Part shown: positions 53,386-63,204 of the stretch, piece after piece
Numbering within the stretch: position 1 is the stretch's first letter
How the letters are laid out: every line of letters starts with the position of its first letter
Origin: Pseudomonadota bacterium
Lineage (GTDB): Bacteria; Pseudomonadota; Gammaproteobacteria; Steroidobacterales; Steroidobacteraceae
Direction of reading: 5' to 3'
Assembly (NCBI GenBank): GCA_023423935.1
Contig: JAFAEQ010000056.1
Coordinates: 68,564-132,563 of the forward strand
DNA: 64,000 bases
The notes under the pieces: model-generated
Seen by the model: the letters and a program-made list of their open reading frames with translations, nothing else
Told to the model about the DNA's origin: nothing
Database searches by the model: none
Program-made: the position numbers and the translations under genes

Positions 53386-54297
53386 TCAGGAGCGGAATAA
53401 CTTGCGGCCCTGCGCGTACATGGCGGCGACCACGGGGTGCGCGATCTTGCGTTCCATCGAGATCGCGTAGAACTCCGCAGCGACATTCTTGGCAACCCCG
53501 ACGACCTTCAGTTCCGACGTGTTCTTGAGCTGATCTGCGAGAACCGCGGGCACGGGCACGACGCCGTGGCCCGCACGCGCGAACTCCCACAGCAATGCAT
53601 AGTCCTCGAATTCACCGACGATGACCGGTCTGACCTCCTGTCGGTCCAGCCACTGATCGATGGAGAGCCGGATCGCGGTATCGGGCGTCGGCAGCAAAAG
53701 CGGAGCGCCATCGAGTGAGTGGGGAAACTGACGCTGGATGGATTTCGCCAGCGGCGCAGTTGCCATCCAGACCGTGGCGCAACTTCCCAGATGATGGTTG
53801 TAGGCCTGCACGTTTACGTTTGGCGTGACCGGCACGTCCGTGAGGATGACGTCCAGCTCCCGCAGCTGCAGAGAGTGGAGAAGGCGGTCGAATGTGCCCT
53901 CGCGGCAGACGAGCCGTACCGGTTGCTCTGAATTCAGCGCAACACCGATCAGCGCTTGAGCGATTTCCTTCGGCACGACGTCGTCGATGCCCACGGCAAC
54001 TCTCATGGGCTTGCTCGTGGGCTGATGGGCGAGTGCCCCCAGCAGTTCGGCGCCCAGCCCGAAGATCTCGTCCGCGTAACTGAATACGAGCTTGCCGAGC
54101 TGCGTCGCCACCAGCCGGCGTCCATGCTTTTCCAGCAGTTTTACGCCCAGGCGTTCCTCGAAAGTGCGCAGCTGCGCACTCACCGTCGGCGGCGCGAGGT
54201 GCAGTTCCGCGCAGGCCTTCTGCAGGCTGCCATTACGAACGACGGACCAGAAATACATCAGGTGCTGATAATTCAGCCGCGGCGGCACGGATTTCAT
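53386..54297 (-). CDS. LysR-family regulator (NhaR-like)
   Basis: The 303-residue regulator starts at the ATG at 54297 (MKSVPPRLNYQHLMYFWSVV). The HTH (about 9-68) and effector domain (about 95-300) resemble NhaR (VRNGSLQKACAELHLAPPTVSAQL, DIVPKEIAQ-type start of effector domain, DVILTDVPVTPN). It may control ion or redox homeostasis, or the divergent transporter operon starting at 54645, across a 350-nt gap that also holds a palindromic operator. The 3' end is 3 nt from the stop of the PAS gene, convergent. Confidence 0.82.
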   Translation of the reverse strand: MKSVPPRLNYQHLMYFWSVVRNGSLQKACAELHLAPPTVSAQLRTFEERLGVKLLEKHGRRLVATQLGKLVFSYADEIFGLGAELLGALAHQPTSKPMRVAVGIDDVVPKEIAQALIGVALNSEQPVRLVCREGTFDRLLHSLQLRELDVILTDVPVTPNVNVQAYNHHLGSCATVWMATAPLAKSIQRQFPHSLDGAPLLLPTPDTAIRLSIDQWLDRQEVRPVIVGEFEDYALLWEFARAGHGVVPVPAVLADQLKNTSELKVVGVAKNVAAEFYAISMERKIAHPVVAAMYAQGRKLFRS

Positions 54298-54472
54298 CGT
54301 GAGAGGGAACCTAAGCGATCGAAAGCCCGATTCTAATGGATCGACGCATCGGGAGAGCGAATCGGACTCGCCGTGAAGCAAAGCGATGGCCGGCGAGGGG
54401 GGGACTGGTCGTTGATTTCACCATTGACGGTTCAATGGTGAGTTCATCTCCGGGTCGTGCGCATCAAAGATA

Positions 54473-54490
54473 TTCACACGCGAGTGAGTG
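54473..54490 (+). promoter_or_regulatory. candidate TetR operator next to a -35 element
   Basis: TTCACACGCGAGTGAGTG (54473-54490) is an imperfect palindrome that matches, at 16 of 18 positions, the site in front of the TonB receptor gene (reverse strand, 60098-60115). It ends 4 nt before a perfect TTGACA (54495-54500). The 17-nt-spaced -10 is poor. Binding of a repressor here would block the transporter operon starting at 54645. Confidence 0.6.
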
Positions 54491-54644
54491 AGTGTTGACA
54501 AACTGACGCGGGGGTGGCTCACTGCCGCCTCACGAGTGCTGGCATTCGATCGGCGCCGGGAAGGGGGAGCGATGATCGCCGCACTATTGACGACGGCCCG
54601 CGCTGCAGTTCAAGTCAGGCACTTCCTTTAGAAGGGCAGCTGAC

Positions 54645-55997
54645 TTGAACGCCAATTCCGAAGCGTCGCTGGCCGATGTTGCACCTGCTGTGCATGCAAA
54701 GCCGGATGCGCGCGCCTGGTCCGCACTGACGATTCTGTGCTTCGTCTATGTCCTGAACTTCCTGGATCGGCAGCTGCTGTCGATTCTCGCCAAACCCATT
54801 CAGGACGATCTCGGTGTCACCGACGGCCAGCTCGGAATGATCGGCGGTCTGTATTTCGCTTTGTTCTACTGCGTGCTGGCAATTCCCGTGGGGTGGTTTG
54901 CCGATCGTACGAATCGCGTGCGGGTGCTCTCGTTCGCCTGCGCACTGTGGAGCGCGGCGACGATCGCCTGCGGTCTGTCGAACAGTTATGCGCAACTTGC
55001 CATCGCACGAATGTCGGTGGGTATCGGTGAAGCGGGCGGGGTGCCGCCTTCCTACGCCATCGTTACCGATTACTTCCCGCCGGGCACACGCGGCACGGCG
55101 CTCGGTCTCTACAACCTGGGCCCGCCCATCGGGCTTGCGCTCGGCGTGGCATTCGGCGCCTCCATTGCGGCGGCCTACGACTGGCGATCCGCATTCATCT
55201 GTCTGGGCGCAGTCGGCATTCTCGCCGCGCTGGTCGTGATCCTCTTTGTGCGAGAGCCCGTCCGCGGCGGCCTGGACGCGCCGTCCACGCGTACGGGCAA
55301 GAACGAGAAGGCTCCCTTCTGGCCGACATGCCGCATGTTCTTTGCTCAGCCGGTGCTCTTGAGCGTTTCGCTTGCGACAGGTGCCACTCAGTTCGTCACC
55401 TATGCGCTGCTCAATTTCGCGACTCTTTTTCTGATGCGCGAGAAGGGCATGACGCTCGGTGAAGTCGCAGTCTATTACTCGGTGCTGCTCGGCGTTTCCA
55501 TTAGCGCGGGCATGTACGTCTCAGGCCGTCTCATCGACCGTTTCGCGCCGCGATCGCGAAGTGCGTACGGCTACCTACCTGCGATTGCGCTGCTGCTGGC
55601 GATTCCGTTCTTCATCGGCTTCGTGTGGAGCCCCGACTGGCGCATTGCGCTCGCTTTCCTCGCGCTGCCGATGTTCTTCAACTACTTCTATCTCTCTCCC
55701 GCGGTAACGCTCGTGCAGGAAGAGGTGAAGCCGAACGAGCGCGTGCTTGCGGGTGCGTTGCTGCTGCTCGTGATGAACCTGATCGGTCTGGGTTTCGGAC
55801 CGACGTTTCTGGGCGCGATGAGCGATTACTTCAGGGCAACCCATCCCCAGGATTCGCTGCAGATGGCGTTCTACACGCTCGTTCCGTTTTATCTGCTGGC
55901 GTCGGGCCTGCATCTGTGGCTCGCGCGCGTGCTCAAGCGCCAGAGTTCCCTGCGCCAGGCTGCCCTGCGCCACGACCCACATCGGAGAGGCTCGTAA
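54645..55997 (+). CDS. MFS transporter (spinster/ACS-like)
   Basis: The 450-residue transporter starts at a TTG (54645) 7-10 nt after GAAGGG. It has twelve predicted membrane helices (TILCFVYVLNFLDRQLLSILA, LYFALFYCVLAIPVGWFADR with the loop 2-3 motif, GIGEAGGVPPSYAIVTDYFPPG and others). The combination NFLDRQLL, GWFADRTNR and FPPGTRGTALG matches the anion:cation symporter/spinster group, which moves organic acids, hydroxy acids or lipids. The stop overlaps the esterase start (TAATG), so translation is coupled. It is the first gene of the four-gene operon. Confidence 0.9.
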   Translation: MNANSEASLADVAPAVHAKPDARAWSALTILCFVYVLNFLDRQLLSILAKPIQDDLGVTDGQLGMIGGLYFALFYCVLAIPVGWFADRTNRVRVLSFACALWSAATIACGLSNSYAQLAIARMSVGIGEAGGVPPSYAIVTDYFPPGTRGTALGLYNLGPPIGLALGVAFGASIAAAYDWRSAFICLGAVGILAALVVILFVREPVRGGLDAPSTRTGKNEKAPFWPTCRMFFAQPVLLSVSLATGATQFVTYALLNFATLFLMREKGMTLGEVAVYYSVLLGVSISAGMYVSGRLIDRFAPRSRSAYGYLPAIALLLAIPFFIGFVWSPDWRIALAFLALPMFFNYFYLSPAVTLVQEEVKPNERVLAGALLLLVMNLIGLGFGPTFLGAMSDYFRATHPQDSLQMAFYTLVPFYLLASGLHLWLARVLKRQSSLRQAALRHDPHRRGS

Positions 55998-57631
55998 TGC
56001 GCGTACGTCTCTGCCTGTCTGCGTTGATCGCTGTGTGTCTGACGCTTCCCGCGTTGGCGGACACGGATCCGCTGGTGACGACCCCGGCGGGAAAGCTGCG
56101 CGGTGAGGCGGTCGGCAATCTGAACGTGTTCAAGGGAATTCCGTACGCAATGCCGCCGACCGGCGCGAACCGGTGGAAACCGGCGGCTGCGATGAAGCCC
56201 TGGAGCGGTGAGCGCGAGGCGAGGCACTTCGGCGCTGCCTGCGTACAACCGCCCTCACGTCCGGGCAGTCTTTACGCTGACAACGTCGGACCGACGAGCG
56301 AGGACTGCCTCTTCCTCAACGTGTGGGCGCCAAAGAACGCGCGCAAAGCCCCGGTGTTCGTCTGGATCTACGGTGGCGCGCTGAGCTCCGGTGCATCGAA
56401 CCTGTCCATGTACGATGGCGCGAAGCTCGCAAGTCGCGGCGTGGTGTTCGTTTCGATCAACTATCGGCTCGGCATTCTCGGCTATCTCGCGCATCCCCAA
56501 TTGAGTGCCGAGTCCGCGCAGGGCATCTCGGGCAATTACGGCCTGCAGGATCAGATCGAAGCGCTGCGCTGGATTCAGCGCAACATCGCCGCATTCGGCG
56601 GCGATCCGGACAATGTCACGATTGCAGGCGAATCGGCCGGCGGGCTGAGCGTCATGCATCTGATGGCCTCACCGAAAGCGCGCGGCTTGTTCGCAAAGGC
56701 CATTGCACAGAGCGCCTACATGATCTCGCTCGCGGACCTGAAGCGTTCCGTGCACGGCTCGCCCTCGGCGGAAACCATCGGCTCGCAACTCGCGGCGACA
56801 CTCGGTGCGCCCGATCTGGCAGCGCTGCGAGCAATGGATGCCACGACGCTTACGCTCGGCGCTGCGAAGTCGGGCTATTTCCCGATGAATAACATCGATG
56901 GTCAGACGCTGACACGTCAGATCGTCGACACGTTCGAGCGAGGCGAGCAGGCGCCCGTGCCGATTCTGGCGGGCTTCAACTCAGGTGAGATCCGGTCGCT
57001 GCGAACGCTCGTGCCGCCAGTGCCGGCCGATGCAGCTACCTACGAATCCGCCATTCGCGATCGTTATGCGGATCTGGCCACACCCTTCCTCGATCTCTAT
57101 CCCGCAACGAATCTGGAAGACAGCATTCTCGCGATCACGCGCGATGCGCTCTATGGCTGGACGGCCGAGAAGCTGATGCGAAGCCAGACGGCCATCGGTC
57201 AGCGCGCCTACCTGTATCTGTTCGATCACGGCTATCCCGCGGCTGACTCATCAGACCTGCACGCATTTCACGCGGCCGAGATTCCGTACGCCTTCGGCAA
57301 TATCGATCGCACTTCGCCGGTCTGGCCGAAGATTCCTGATACGCCCGAGGAGCGCGCGTTCTCCGATGCCATGGCCGACTACTGGACGAGCTTTGCGCGA
57401 TCGGGCGAACCCAAAGCATCGCGACATCCGGATTGGCCGGCCTATGGCACGACGCGCGCCTACATGCATTTCGCCGATGTGCCGCGCACCGCGACGCAGC
57501 TCATGCCCGGCATGTTCGAACTGAACGACGAAGTCTTCTGCCGCCGGCGTGCGCAGGGCGATCAGGGCTGGAACTGGAATGTCGGCATCGTCTCTCCAGC
57601 CGTGCCGCCGCGGGCAGAGTGCGGCCGATGA
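55997..57631 (+). CDS. exported type-B carboxylesterase
   Basis: The 544-residue esterase has a signal peptide (MRVRLCLSALIAVCLTLPALA, cut here). The alpha/beta hydrolase fold of the cholinesterase family follows: FKGIPYAMPP, EDCLFLNVW, nucleophile Ser 213 in AGESAGGLS, Glu 332 in FNSGEIRS and His 426 in HAFHAAEIP. All three triad residues are present. It should hydrolyse carboxylic esters in the periplasm. The stop overlaps the ligase start (ATGA). With the MFS transporter and acyl-CoA ligase this suggests release, uptake and activation of an ester-linked acid. Confidence 0.9.
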   Translation: MRVRLCLSALIAVCLTLPALADTDPLVTTPAGKLRGEAVGNLNVFKGIPYAMPPTGANRWKPAAAMKPWSGEREARHFGAACVQPPSRPGSLYADNVGPTSEDCLFLNVWAPKNARKAPVFVWIYGGALSSGASNLSMYDGAKLASRGVVFVSINYRLGILGYLAHPQLSAESAQGISGNYGLQDQIEALRWIQRNIAAFGGDPDNVTIAGESAGGLSVMHLMASPKARGLFAKAIAQSAYMISLADLKRSVHGSPSAETIGSQLAATLGAPDLAALRAMDATTLTLGAAKSGYFPMNNIDGQTLTRQIVDTFERGEQAPVPILAGFNSGEIRSLRTLVPPVPADAATYESAIRDRYADLATPFLDLYPATNLEDSILAITRDALYGWTAEKLMRSQTAIGQRAYLYLFDHGYPAADSSDLHAFHAAEIPYAFGNIDRTSPVWPKIPDTPEERAFSDAMADYWTSFARSGEPKASRHPDWPAYGTTRAYMHFADVPRTATQLMPGMFELNDEVFCRRRAQGDQGWNWNVGIVSPAVPPRAECGR

Positions 57632-59220
57632 TCGACGGGTGCATGCAGGAGTTCGCGCTGACGCTCGAGAAATTTCTCGACCACGCCGCGAAATGGCATC
57701 CGCACGCACAGGTCGTGACCGGGCGTGAAGGCCACACGGATCGCATCAGTTATGCGGATCTGCGAGAGCGCAGTTTGCGCATCTCGGCGCTGCTGCATGA
57801 GTTCGGCGTCGGCAGAGGTGATCGGGTTGGAACGCTCGCGTGGAATACGCAGGCTCATGTCGAAACCTGGTACGCCATCATGGGCATGGGGGCCGTGTGT
57901 CACACCCTGAATCCGCGACTCACCGCGTCGCAGACTGCCTCCATGCTGGCGCAGTCCAGAGCCCGGATTCTGATCGTGAGTGCCGATCTCGCGACGCTCG
58001 CGCAGCAGATTCTCCCTGAAGCCCCGTCCGTCGAGCGCGTGCTCATAATCGATGGCGCTGTCGACGCATGGCGCACCTCGTGCGCCGTAATGACGCTCGA
58101 GGATGCGCTAAGTGCATCGCGTCCATCGACGCCTGCATCGGATCTCTGGGGAGGCTTCGACGAGCGCGCGGCCAGCGGGCTGTGTTTCACCTCCGGCACC
58201 ACCGGCGCGCCCAAAGGCGTCACGTACACCCATCGCTCGAGCTACCTGCATGCGCTGCGGTTGCTGCAGGCGGATTCGATCGCCATCACTGCGGCTGACA
58301 GCGTGCTCACCGTCGTCCCCATGTTTCACGCGAATGCGTGGGGATTGCCGTTCGCCGTGCCCGGCGCAGGGGCCAAGCTCGTATTGCCCGGCCGACATGC
58401 GGACGGTGCGAATCTCGCGCGGCTGATCGTCCAGGAATCCGTAACGGTGGCCGTGGGCGTGCCGACCGTCTGGCTGGGCCTGGTCGAACATCTCGACGCC
58501 ACGGGCGGCGAAGTGCCTTCGCTCAAACGCATCCTGGTGGGCGGTGCGCCCATGCCGCCGGCACTCATGGAACGCATCGAGAAAAGACTCGGTGTTACGG
58601 TTCAGACCAGTTGGGGCATGACCGAAATGTCGCCCTCCGGAACCATGTCTTCGTTCGACGATCCGCATCGTTCCGCCGCGACTGCAGGACGACCCGCGAT
58701 AGGCGTCGATCTGCTGCTGACCGATGCGCAGGGCGTCGCTTTGCCCGAACAGCGCAATGTCGAAGGGCATCTGCGCGTACGCGGCGTCGCGGTGATCGAG
58801 CGTTATTTCGGCGAAGAGAAGCGGGCCACCGATGCGAACGGCTGGTTCGATACGGGAGATCTGGCACGCATCGACGATCAGGGGCATCTGATCATTACCG
58901 GTCGCGCGAAGGACCTCATCAAGTCCGGCGGCGAATGGATCAACCCCGGGGAGATCGAAGCGATCATCTGTCGACTGCCCGAGGTATCGCTCGCTGCGGT
59001 CATCGGCCGGTCCGATACCAAGTGGGGCGAGCGGCCGGTGCTCGTCGTGGAGATTCAGGATCAGCGCACGATCAACGACGAGGGGCTGCTCAGTTCACTG
59101 CGCGGCAAGGTCGCACCCTGGTGGATCCCGGATACGGTGATTCGTTTGCAGCAGATGCCACTGGCATCTACCGGCAAGATCGACAAAATGCTGCTCAGAT
59201 CGAAATATGGTGGTGGATGA
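57628..59220 (+). CDS. long-chain-type acyl-CoA ligase
   Basis: The 530-residue AMP-forming ligase activates a carboxylic acid to its CoA ester. The P-loop is CFTSGTTGAPKGVTYTHRS (about 185-203). Further motifs are TSWGMTEMSPSG, GWFDTGDLARID and GRAKDLIKSGGEWINPGEIE, with the catalytic Lys in STGKIDK near the end. The length suits medium/long-chain or aromatic acid ligases. It has no signal, so it acts after uptake. The first ATG (57628) overlaps the esterase stop. The substrate is probably the acid released by the esterase. Confidence 0.9.
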   Translation: MIDGCMQEFALTLEKFLDHAAKWHPHAQVVTGREGHTDRISYADLRERSLRISALLHEFGVGRGDRVGTLAWNTQAHVETWYAIMGMGAVCHTLNPRLTASQTASMLAQSRARILIVSADLATLAQQILPEAPSVERVLIIDGAVDAWRTSCAVMTLEDALSASRPSTPASDLWGGFDERAASGLCFTSGTTGAPKGVTYTHRSSYLHALRLLQADSIAITAADSVLTVVPMFHANAWGLPFAVPGAGAKLVLPGRHADGANLARLIVQESVTVAVGVPTVWLGLVEHLDATGGEVPSLKRILVGGAPMPPALMERIEKRLGVTVQTSWGMTEMSPSGTMSSFDDPHRSAATAGRPAIGVDLLLTDAQGVALPEQRNVEGHLRVRGVAVIERYFGEEKRATDANGWFDTGDLARIDDQGHLIITGRAKDLIKSGGEWINPGEIEAIICRLPEVSLAAVIGRSDTKWGERPVLVVEIQDQRTINDEGLLSSLRGKVAPWWIPDTVIRLQQMPLASTGKIDKMLLRSKYGGG

Positions 59221-59273
59221 GAGCAGGCGTGCGACGCCTGTCCATCCAACGAAGCAGGATGGGGAGGCTGAAC

Positions 59274-59990
59274 GTGCCGGCAGATGTGAAAACGCAGCGC
59301 AAGCGTGCGGGTGGCGCCAAGACGCGCAAGCCGCGACGCAAACGCGTGACCAAGGCCGAACAGCGGGCGGAGATGATGGAGCAGATTCTCGACACCGCGG
59401 AGGCGCTCTTTTCGAAGCACGGCCTGTATGGCGTGACTTTGAAAGACGTGGCCCGGCGTCTGGGGGTCCATCACACGCTCATGAACTACTACTTCAAAGA
59501 CAAGAAGAAGCTGTTCGACGAGGTGTTCGCGCGTCGCGCCGTCGTGACCGCCACGCGCCGGATGCAGGCGCTCGACGAATATGAAGCGGCCACCAAGGGC
59601 AAGCCGACGGTGGAGGGCGCCTTGCGCGCGTTCCTCGACACCGACCTCGATCTCTATATCGAAGGGGGCGAGCCCTGGAAGAACTACGGCGCGCTCGGCG
59701 CGCAGGTCGCCAACACGCCGGAGTGGGGTGCCGAGCTCATGGATCAGCATTTCGATCCGGTCGTGCTGAAGCTGATCGGATTGTTGAAGCGCGCATTACC
59801 GAAGTGCTCCGAGGAGGACATCTTCTGGGGTTATCACTTCGTGACGGGTGCGTTGCTGCTCACGCTCGCGCGGACGGGGCGCATCGACAAGTTGTCGGGC
59901 GGGCGTTGCAAGTCTGAGGATTTCGCGGCGGTCAAGAAGCGCATGGCCACCTTTATGGCGGCGGGTTTTCTTGCGCTATGCGGCAAATGA
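59274..59990 (+). CDS. TetR-family regulator
   Basis: The 238-residue regulator is read from a GTG at 59274 because GGGGAGG lies 6 nt before it. ATGs at 59217 and 59259 are in frame. A very basic tail (about 1-35) precedes a TetR HTH (about 36-85; MMEQILDTAEALFSKHGLYGVTLKDVARRLG, cut; HHTLMNYYFKDKKKLF). The C-terminal ligand domain is helical, with DQHFDPVVLKLIG. It is the last gene of the operon, and two near-identical operators at 54473 and 60098 flank the unit. It probably represses its own operon and the TonB receptor gene until an acyl-CoA or related ligand binds. Confidence 0.85.
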   Translation: MPADVKTQRKRAGGAKTRKPRRKRVTKAEQRAEMMEQILDTAEALFSKHGLYGVTLKDVARRLGVHHTLMNYYFKDKKKLFDEVFARRAVVTATRRMQALDEYEAATKGKPTVEGALRAFLDTDLDLYIEGGEPWKNYGALGAQVANTPEWGAELMDQHFDPVVLKLIGLLKRALPKCSEEDIFWGYHFVTGALLLTLARTGRIDKLSGGRCKSEDFAAVKKRMATFMAAGFLALCGK

Positions 59991-60097
59991 ACTTAGCCCG
60001 CAGCTGTTGCGGCTCATGAGCTGGCGCCCGCGTCGTGCGCGGGCATCGGTTGACAATTCATCTGACAGGCATTGATGACGGCATATCGACGGTACAA

Positions 60098-60115
60098 CAC
60101 TCACTCACGAGTGAA
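60098..60115 (-). promoter_or_regulatory. candidate TetR operator before TonB receptor
   Basis: On the reverse strand this reads TTCACTCGTGAGTGAGTG, with a perfect CACTCGTGAGTG core. The sister site at 54473 differs at 2 of 18 positions. It is 26 nt upstream of the receptor ATG. A TTGACA box (60050-60055) lies further upstream. Confidence 0.6.
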
Positions 60116-60140
60116 TGAATAAAACGACAGGGGGAGCATC

Positions 60141-63100
60141 ATGAAAGTCTCATTGCGAAGCACATCCCGAGCGGCGGTCCTGTTCGGCCTCACGTTCCCC
60201 GCGTGGGCGCAGCAGCCGACCCAGAACGTGCAAAGTCCGGGCGCCGAAGGCAGCGGCAATCTCGCCGAGATCGTGGTCACCGGTTCATTCATTCGCGGCA
60301 CGCCGACGGACGCTGCGTTGCCGGTCGAGGTCTACACGCGCGAGCAGCTCGAGAAAGAAGGCAGCCCGACTGCGCTCGAGTTCGCCAAGAGCCTCACCAT
60401 CTCCGGCCCTACGACCGGTGAGTCCTACTACTTCGGGGGGCCGACGCTCATCGGCTCGGTGAACTACAACCTGCGCGGGCTCGGCTCGGACAAGACGCTG
60501 ATCCTGCTGAATGGTCGGCGCATGGATATCAACACCGCGAACATTCCATCGCTGGCGCTGGAGCGCACCGAAATCCTGAAAGACGGCGCGGCGTGATCTA
60601 CGGTGCCGATGCAACCGGCGGCGTCGTGAACTTCATCACCCGCGATCGCTTCGTCGGTCTCGATATGGATGCGCAGTACAAGTACATCGACGGTTCCGAC
60701 GGCGATTACTCGATGGCCGTGCTGGGCGGCATCGGACAGGGACGCGTCAATCTGATGGTGTCGGCCGAGTACGAACATCGCTCGCGTCTGCATGCGCTCG
60801 AACGCGATTTCACGCATGACTCGCTCGATCCGACGAAGCCCGGTTACAACCCCGCGCCCTGGTCGACACTCACGAATCTCGCGGGCTGGTTGCCGCGCGG
60901 CGCATTGCCTGCAGTGCCGAGTGCGACTGCGGACGGCGAATTCGGTGCGCCGGTCGCCGGCATCGTTCCCGACTTCACGCCGCAATCGTGTGCGGCAGTC
61001 GGCGGTCGCTACGACAACAATTTCACCTGCGCCTACAACTACATTCCCTACTACAACCTGGTCGAGGACAACGACATCTATCGCGGCTATGCGCAGCTCA
61101 CCGCGGAGATCACCGAGAACATGGGCTTTCACGTCGACGCCTCGTACGCGCGCGTGACGGTGCCGCAGGTATTCGCATCGCCCGCGCAGCCGCTCGTGCG
61201 CGGACCAGCGATGGCGACCGGCTCGACCTTCCAGCTCTATGTGCCGATCACGAATCCATACGCCGCCGATTTCGCCGCGCGTAACGGCATCGTCGGTGCC
61301 TCGGGGTTCACTCCAGTCACGTTCCGCCTGCTCGGTCATGGCGGCAACTTTGCGTTCGGCGATGGCGAAGGCTACGGCGTGCCGGATCGCATCGACAACG
61401 AGATCTGGCGTTTGTCGGCCGGCCTCAAGGGAAAGTTGGGTGAATGGGCCGGCGCGGCAAGCAACATCGGCTACGACTTCGCCGTCACGTACAACCATTC
61501 GAACTCATACAACACGCATCCGGACACCATCGGTTATCGCGTGCAGCAGGCGCTCAATGGATTCGGCGGCCCGAACTGCAACGCGGCCGATCTGGATCCG
61601 ACGCGCTTCGGAACTCAGAACCCCGCTGCCGCCGGACAGAACGGTTGCATGTGGTGGAATCCGTTCTCGACGTCGTTCGCCGGTCAACCGGTGCGAGGTC
61701 TTGCGAATCCGAACTACGTCGCAGGCACCGAGAACTCTGAGGAGTTGACGCGCTGGATGTTCAATCCGCGTGCGACGAAGTTGATCAACGAGAACACGAC
61801 GGTGGATCTCGTGTTCGACGGCTCGCTCGGCTTCAGTCTCCCGGGCGGCACCGTGGGCTGGGCCCTCGGTGGTCAGTATCGCGACGTGAAGAGTCGCGAA
61901 GACATTCCCGACCCGCTCTACAACGGCAGCCTGCCGTGCGAATGGCCTGCGGAATTCACGAGTGCCAATGGTGTTGGCTCGCCGAATCTGCCGGCAACGC
62001 CGGTCGCGACCAACAACCCGAACTTCCGCGGCTGTACGCCCGATAGTCCTGGTCCGTTCGTTCTGTTCGCGCCGAATCCGCCGGACAACGTTGGGCGGCA
62101 CCAATACTCGGTGTTCGCCGAATTGCAGCTTCCGGTACTCGACAATCTCGATTTCCAGGCCGCGATCCGACGCGAGGAATTCTCGGATGGACTCGGCGCG
62201 GACGTGTACAAGCTCGCCGGTAAATGGAACGTGTGGGGCCCGCTGTCATTGCGCGGATCGTATGGAACGAACTATCAGACACCGCCGCTCGGCGTGGTTC
62301 CCGGCCAGATGACGGTCGCAGCACGCACCTACACCGCTGCGGCAGGCAACTGGCTCGGAGCGCAATTCATCACCGACGCGAATCTCAAACCTGAGACCGC
62401 GAAGGCAAAGAACTTCGGCCTGATCTGGGACAGCGAAGGCTTTGGCGCAGGCCACCGCTTTCAGTTCATCCTCGATTACTTCGACATTCGCACGAAGGAT
62501 CAGATCGCACAGGTCGCCGATCCCAATCAGATCGCGAGCCTGGTCTTCAATGGTCCCGGCGCAACGATCACCACCTGCGATCCGAACGTCCAGCCGCTAC
62601 TCAATCGCATCACCTTCAACGCGGGCTGCACGGTCGGCATGAACGGTATCGGTACGTTCTCGTCGGTCTCGACGCGTTACGGTAACGGTCCCGGTCAGAC
62701 GACCAACGGCTTCGACCTCCAGACGGTCTACGACATGCCGTTGGCTGCGGGCAATCTGACGCTCGGCATCAACGCCACGAAGATCACCGAACTGAAGACC
62801 GGCCCGACATCTCTTGATGGCGTCGTGATCTCGACCGGCGACGATCGCTTGGGAATGCTGAACTTCGCGACCTTCGCGCAGGCGGCGCCCGAGTGGCGCG
62901 CGAACTTCAGTGCGAGCTACGGCATCGATCGCCACAACGTTCGCCTCGGCGTGAACTTCGTCTCGGCAGTCGAGGACGAACGCCCCGGCGTGCAGTACGG
63001 CGAGAAAGGTGAGGATTGGATCACGGCCGACATGACTTACCGCTTCCAGTTCGAAGACGGCCTCTCGCTCACGGCGACGGTGGCCAACATCCTCGATCGC

Positions 63101-63196
63101 GATCCGCCTGCCGCGCAGGAAGAATTCGGCTACGACCCCTGGACCGCCAACCCGCTCGGTCGCACGGTGGAGATTGGTGTGCGGAAGGCTTTCTGA
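60141..63196 (+). pseudogene. frameshifted TonB-dependent receptor (OAR-like)
   Basis: The ATG at 60141 (GGGGGAG upstream) starts a receptor with signal peptide (ending AWA), a TonB-box-like segment (EIVVTGSFIRG), and a plug domain (GSDKTLILLNGRRMDI). At about 60593 the frame reads EILKDGAA then TGA. The next frame continues IYGADATGGVVNFITRD. Relatives read DGA-S-AIYG-type across this point, so one base is missing. Everything after is an intact barrel to the expected end (TVEIGVRKAF). The whole would be about 1018 residues. A GTG overlaps the TGA (GTGA, 60593-60596), so reinitiation is possible but would split the plug. Either a true pseudogene or a sequencing error. Confidence 0.8.
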
Positions 63197-63204
63197 GGCG
63201 GGGT

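Noticed and set aside
60593..63196. Separate 867-residue TonB receptor starting at GTG 60593
   Set aside because: It begins mid-plug without a signal peptide. It is the continuation of the frame from 60141.
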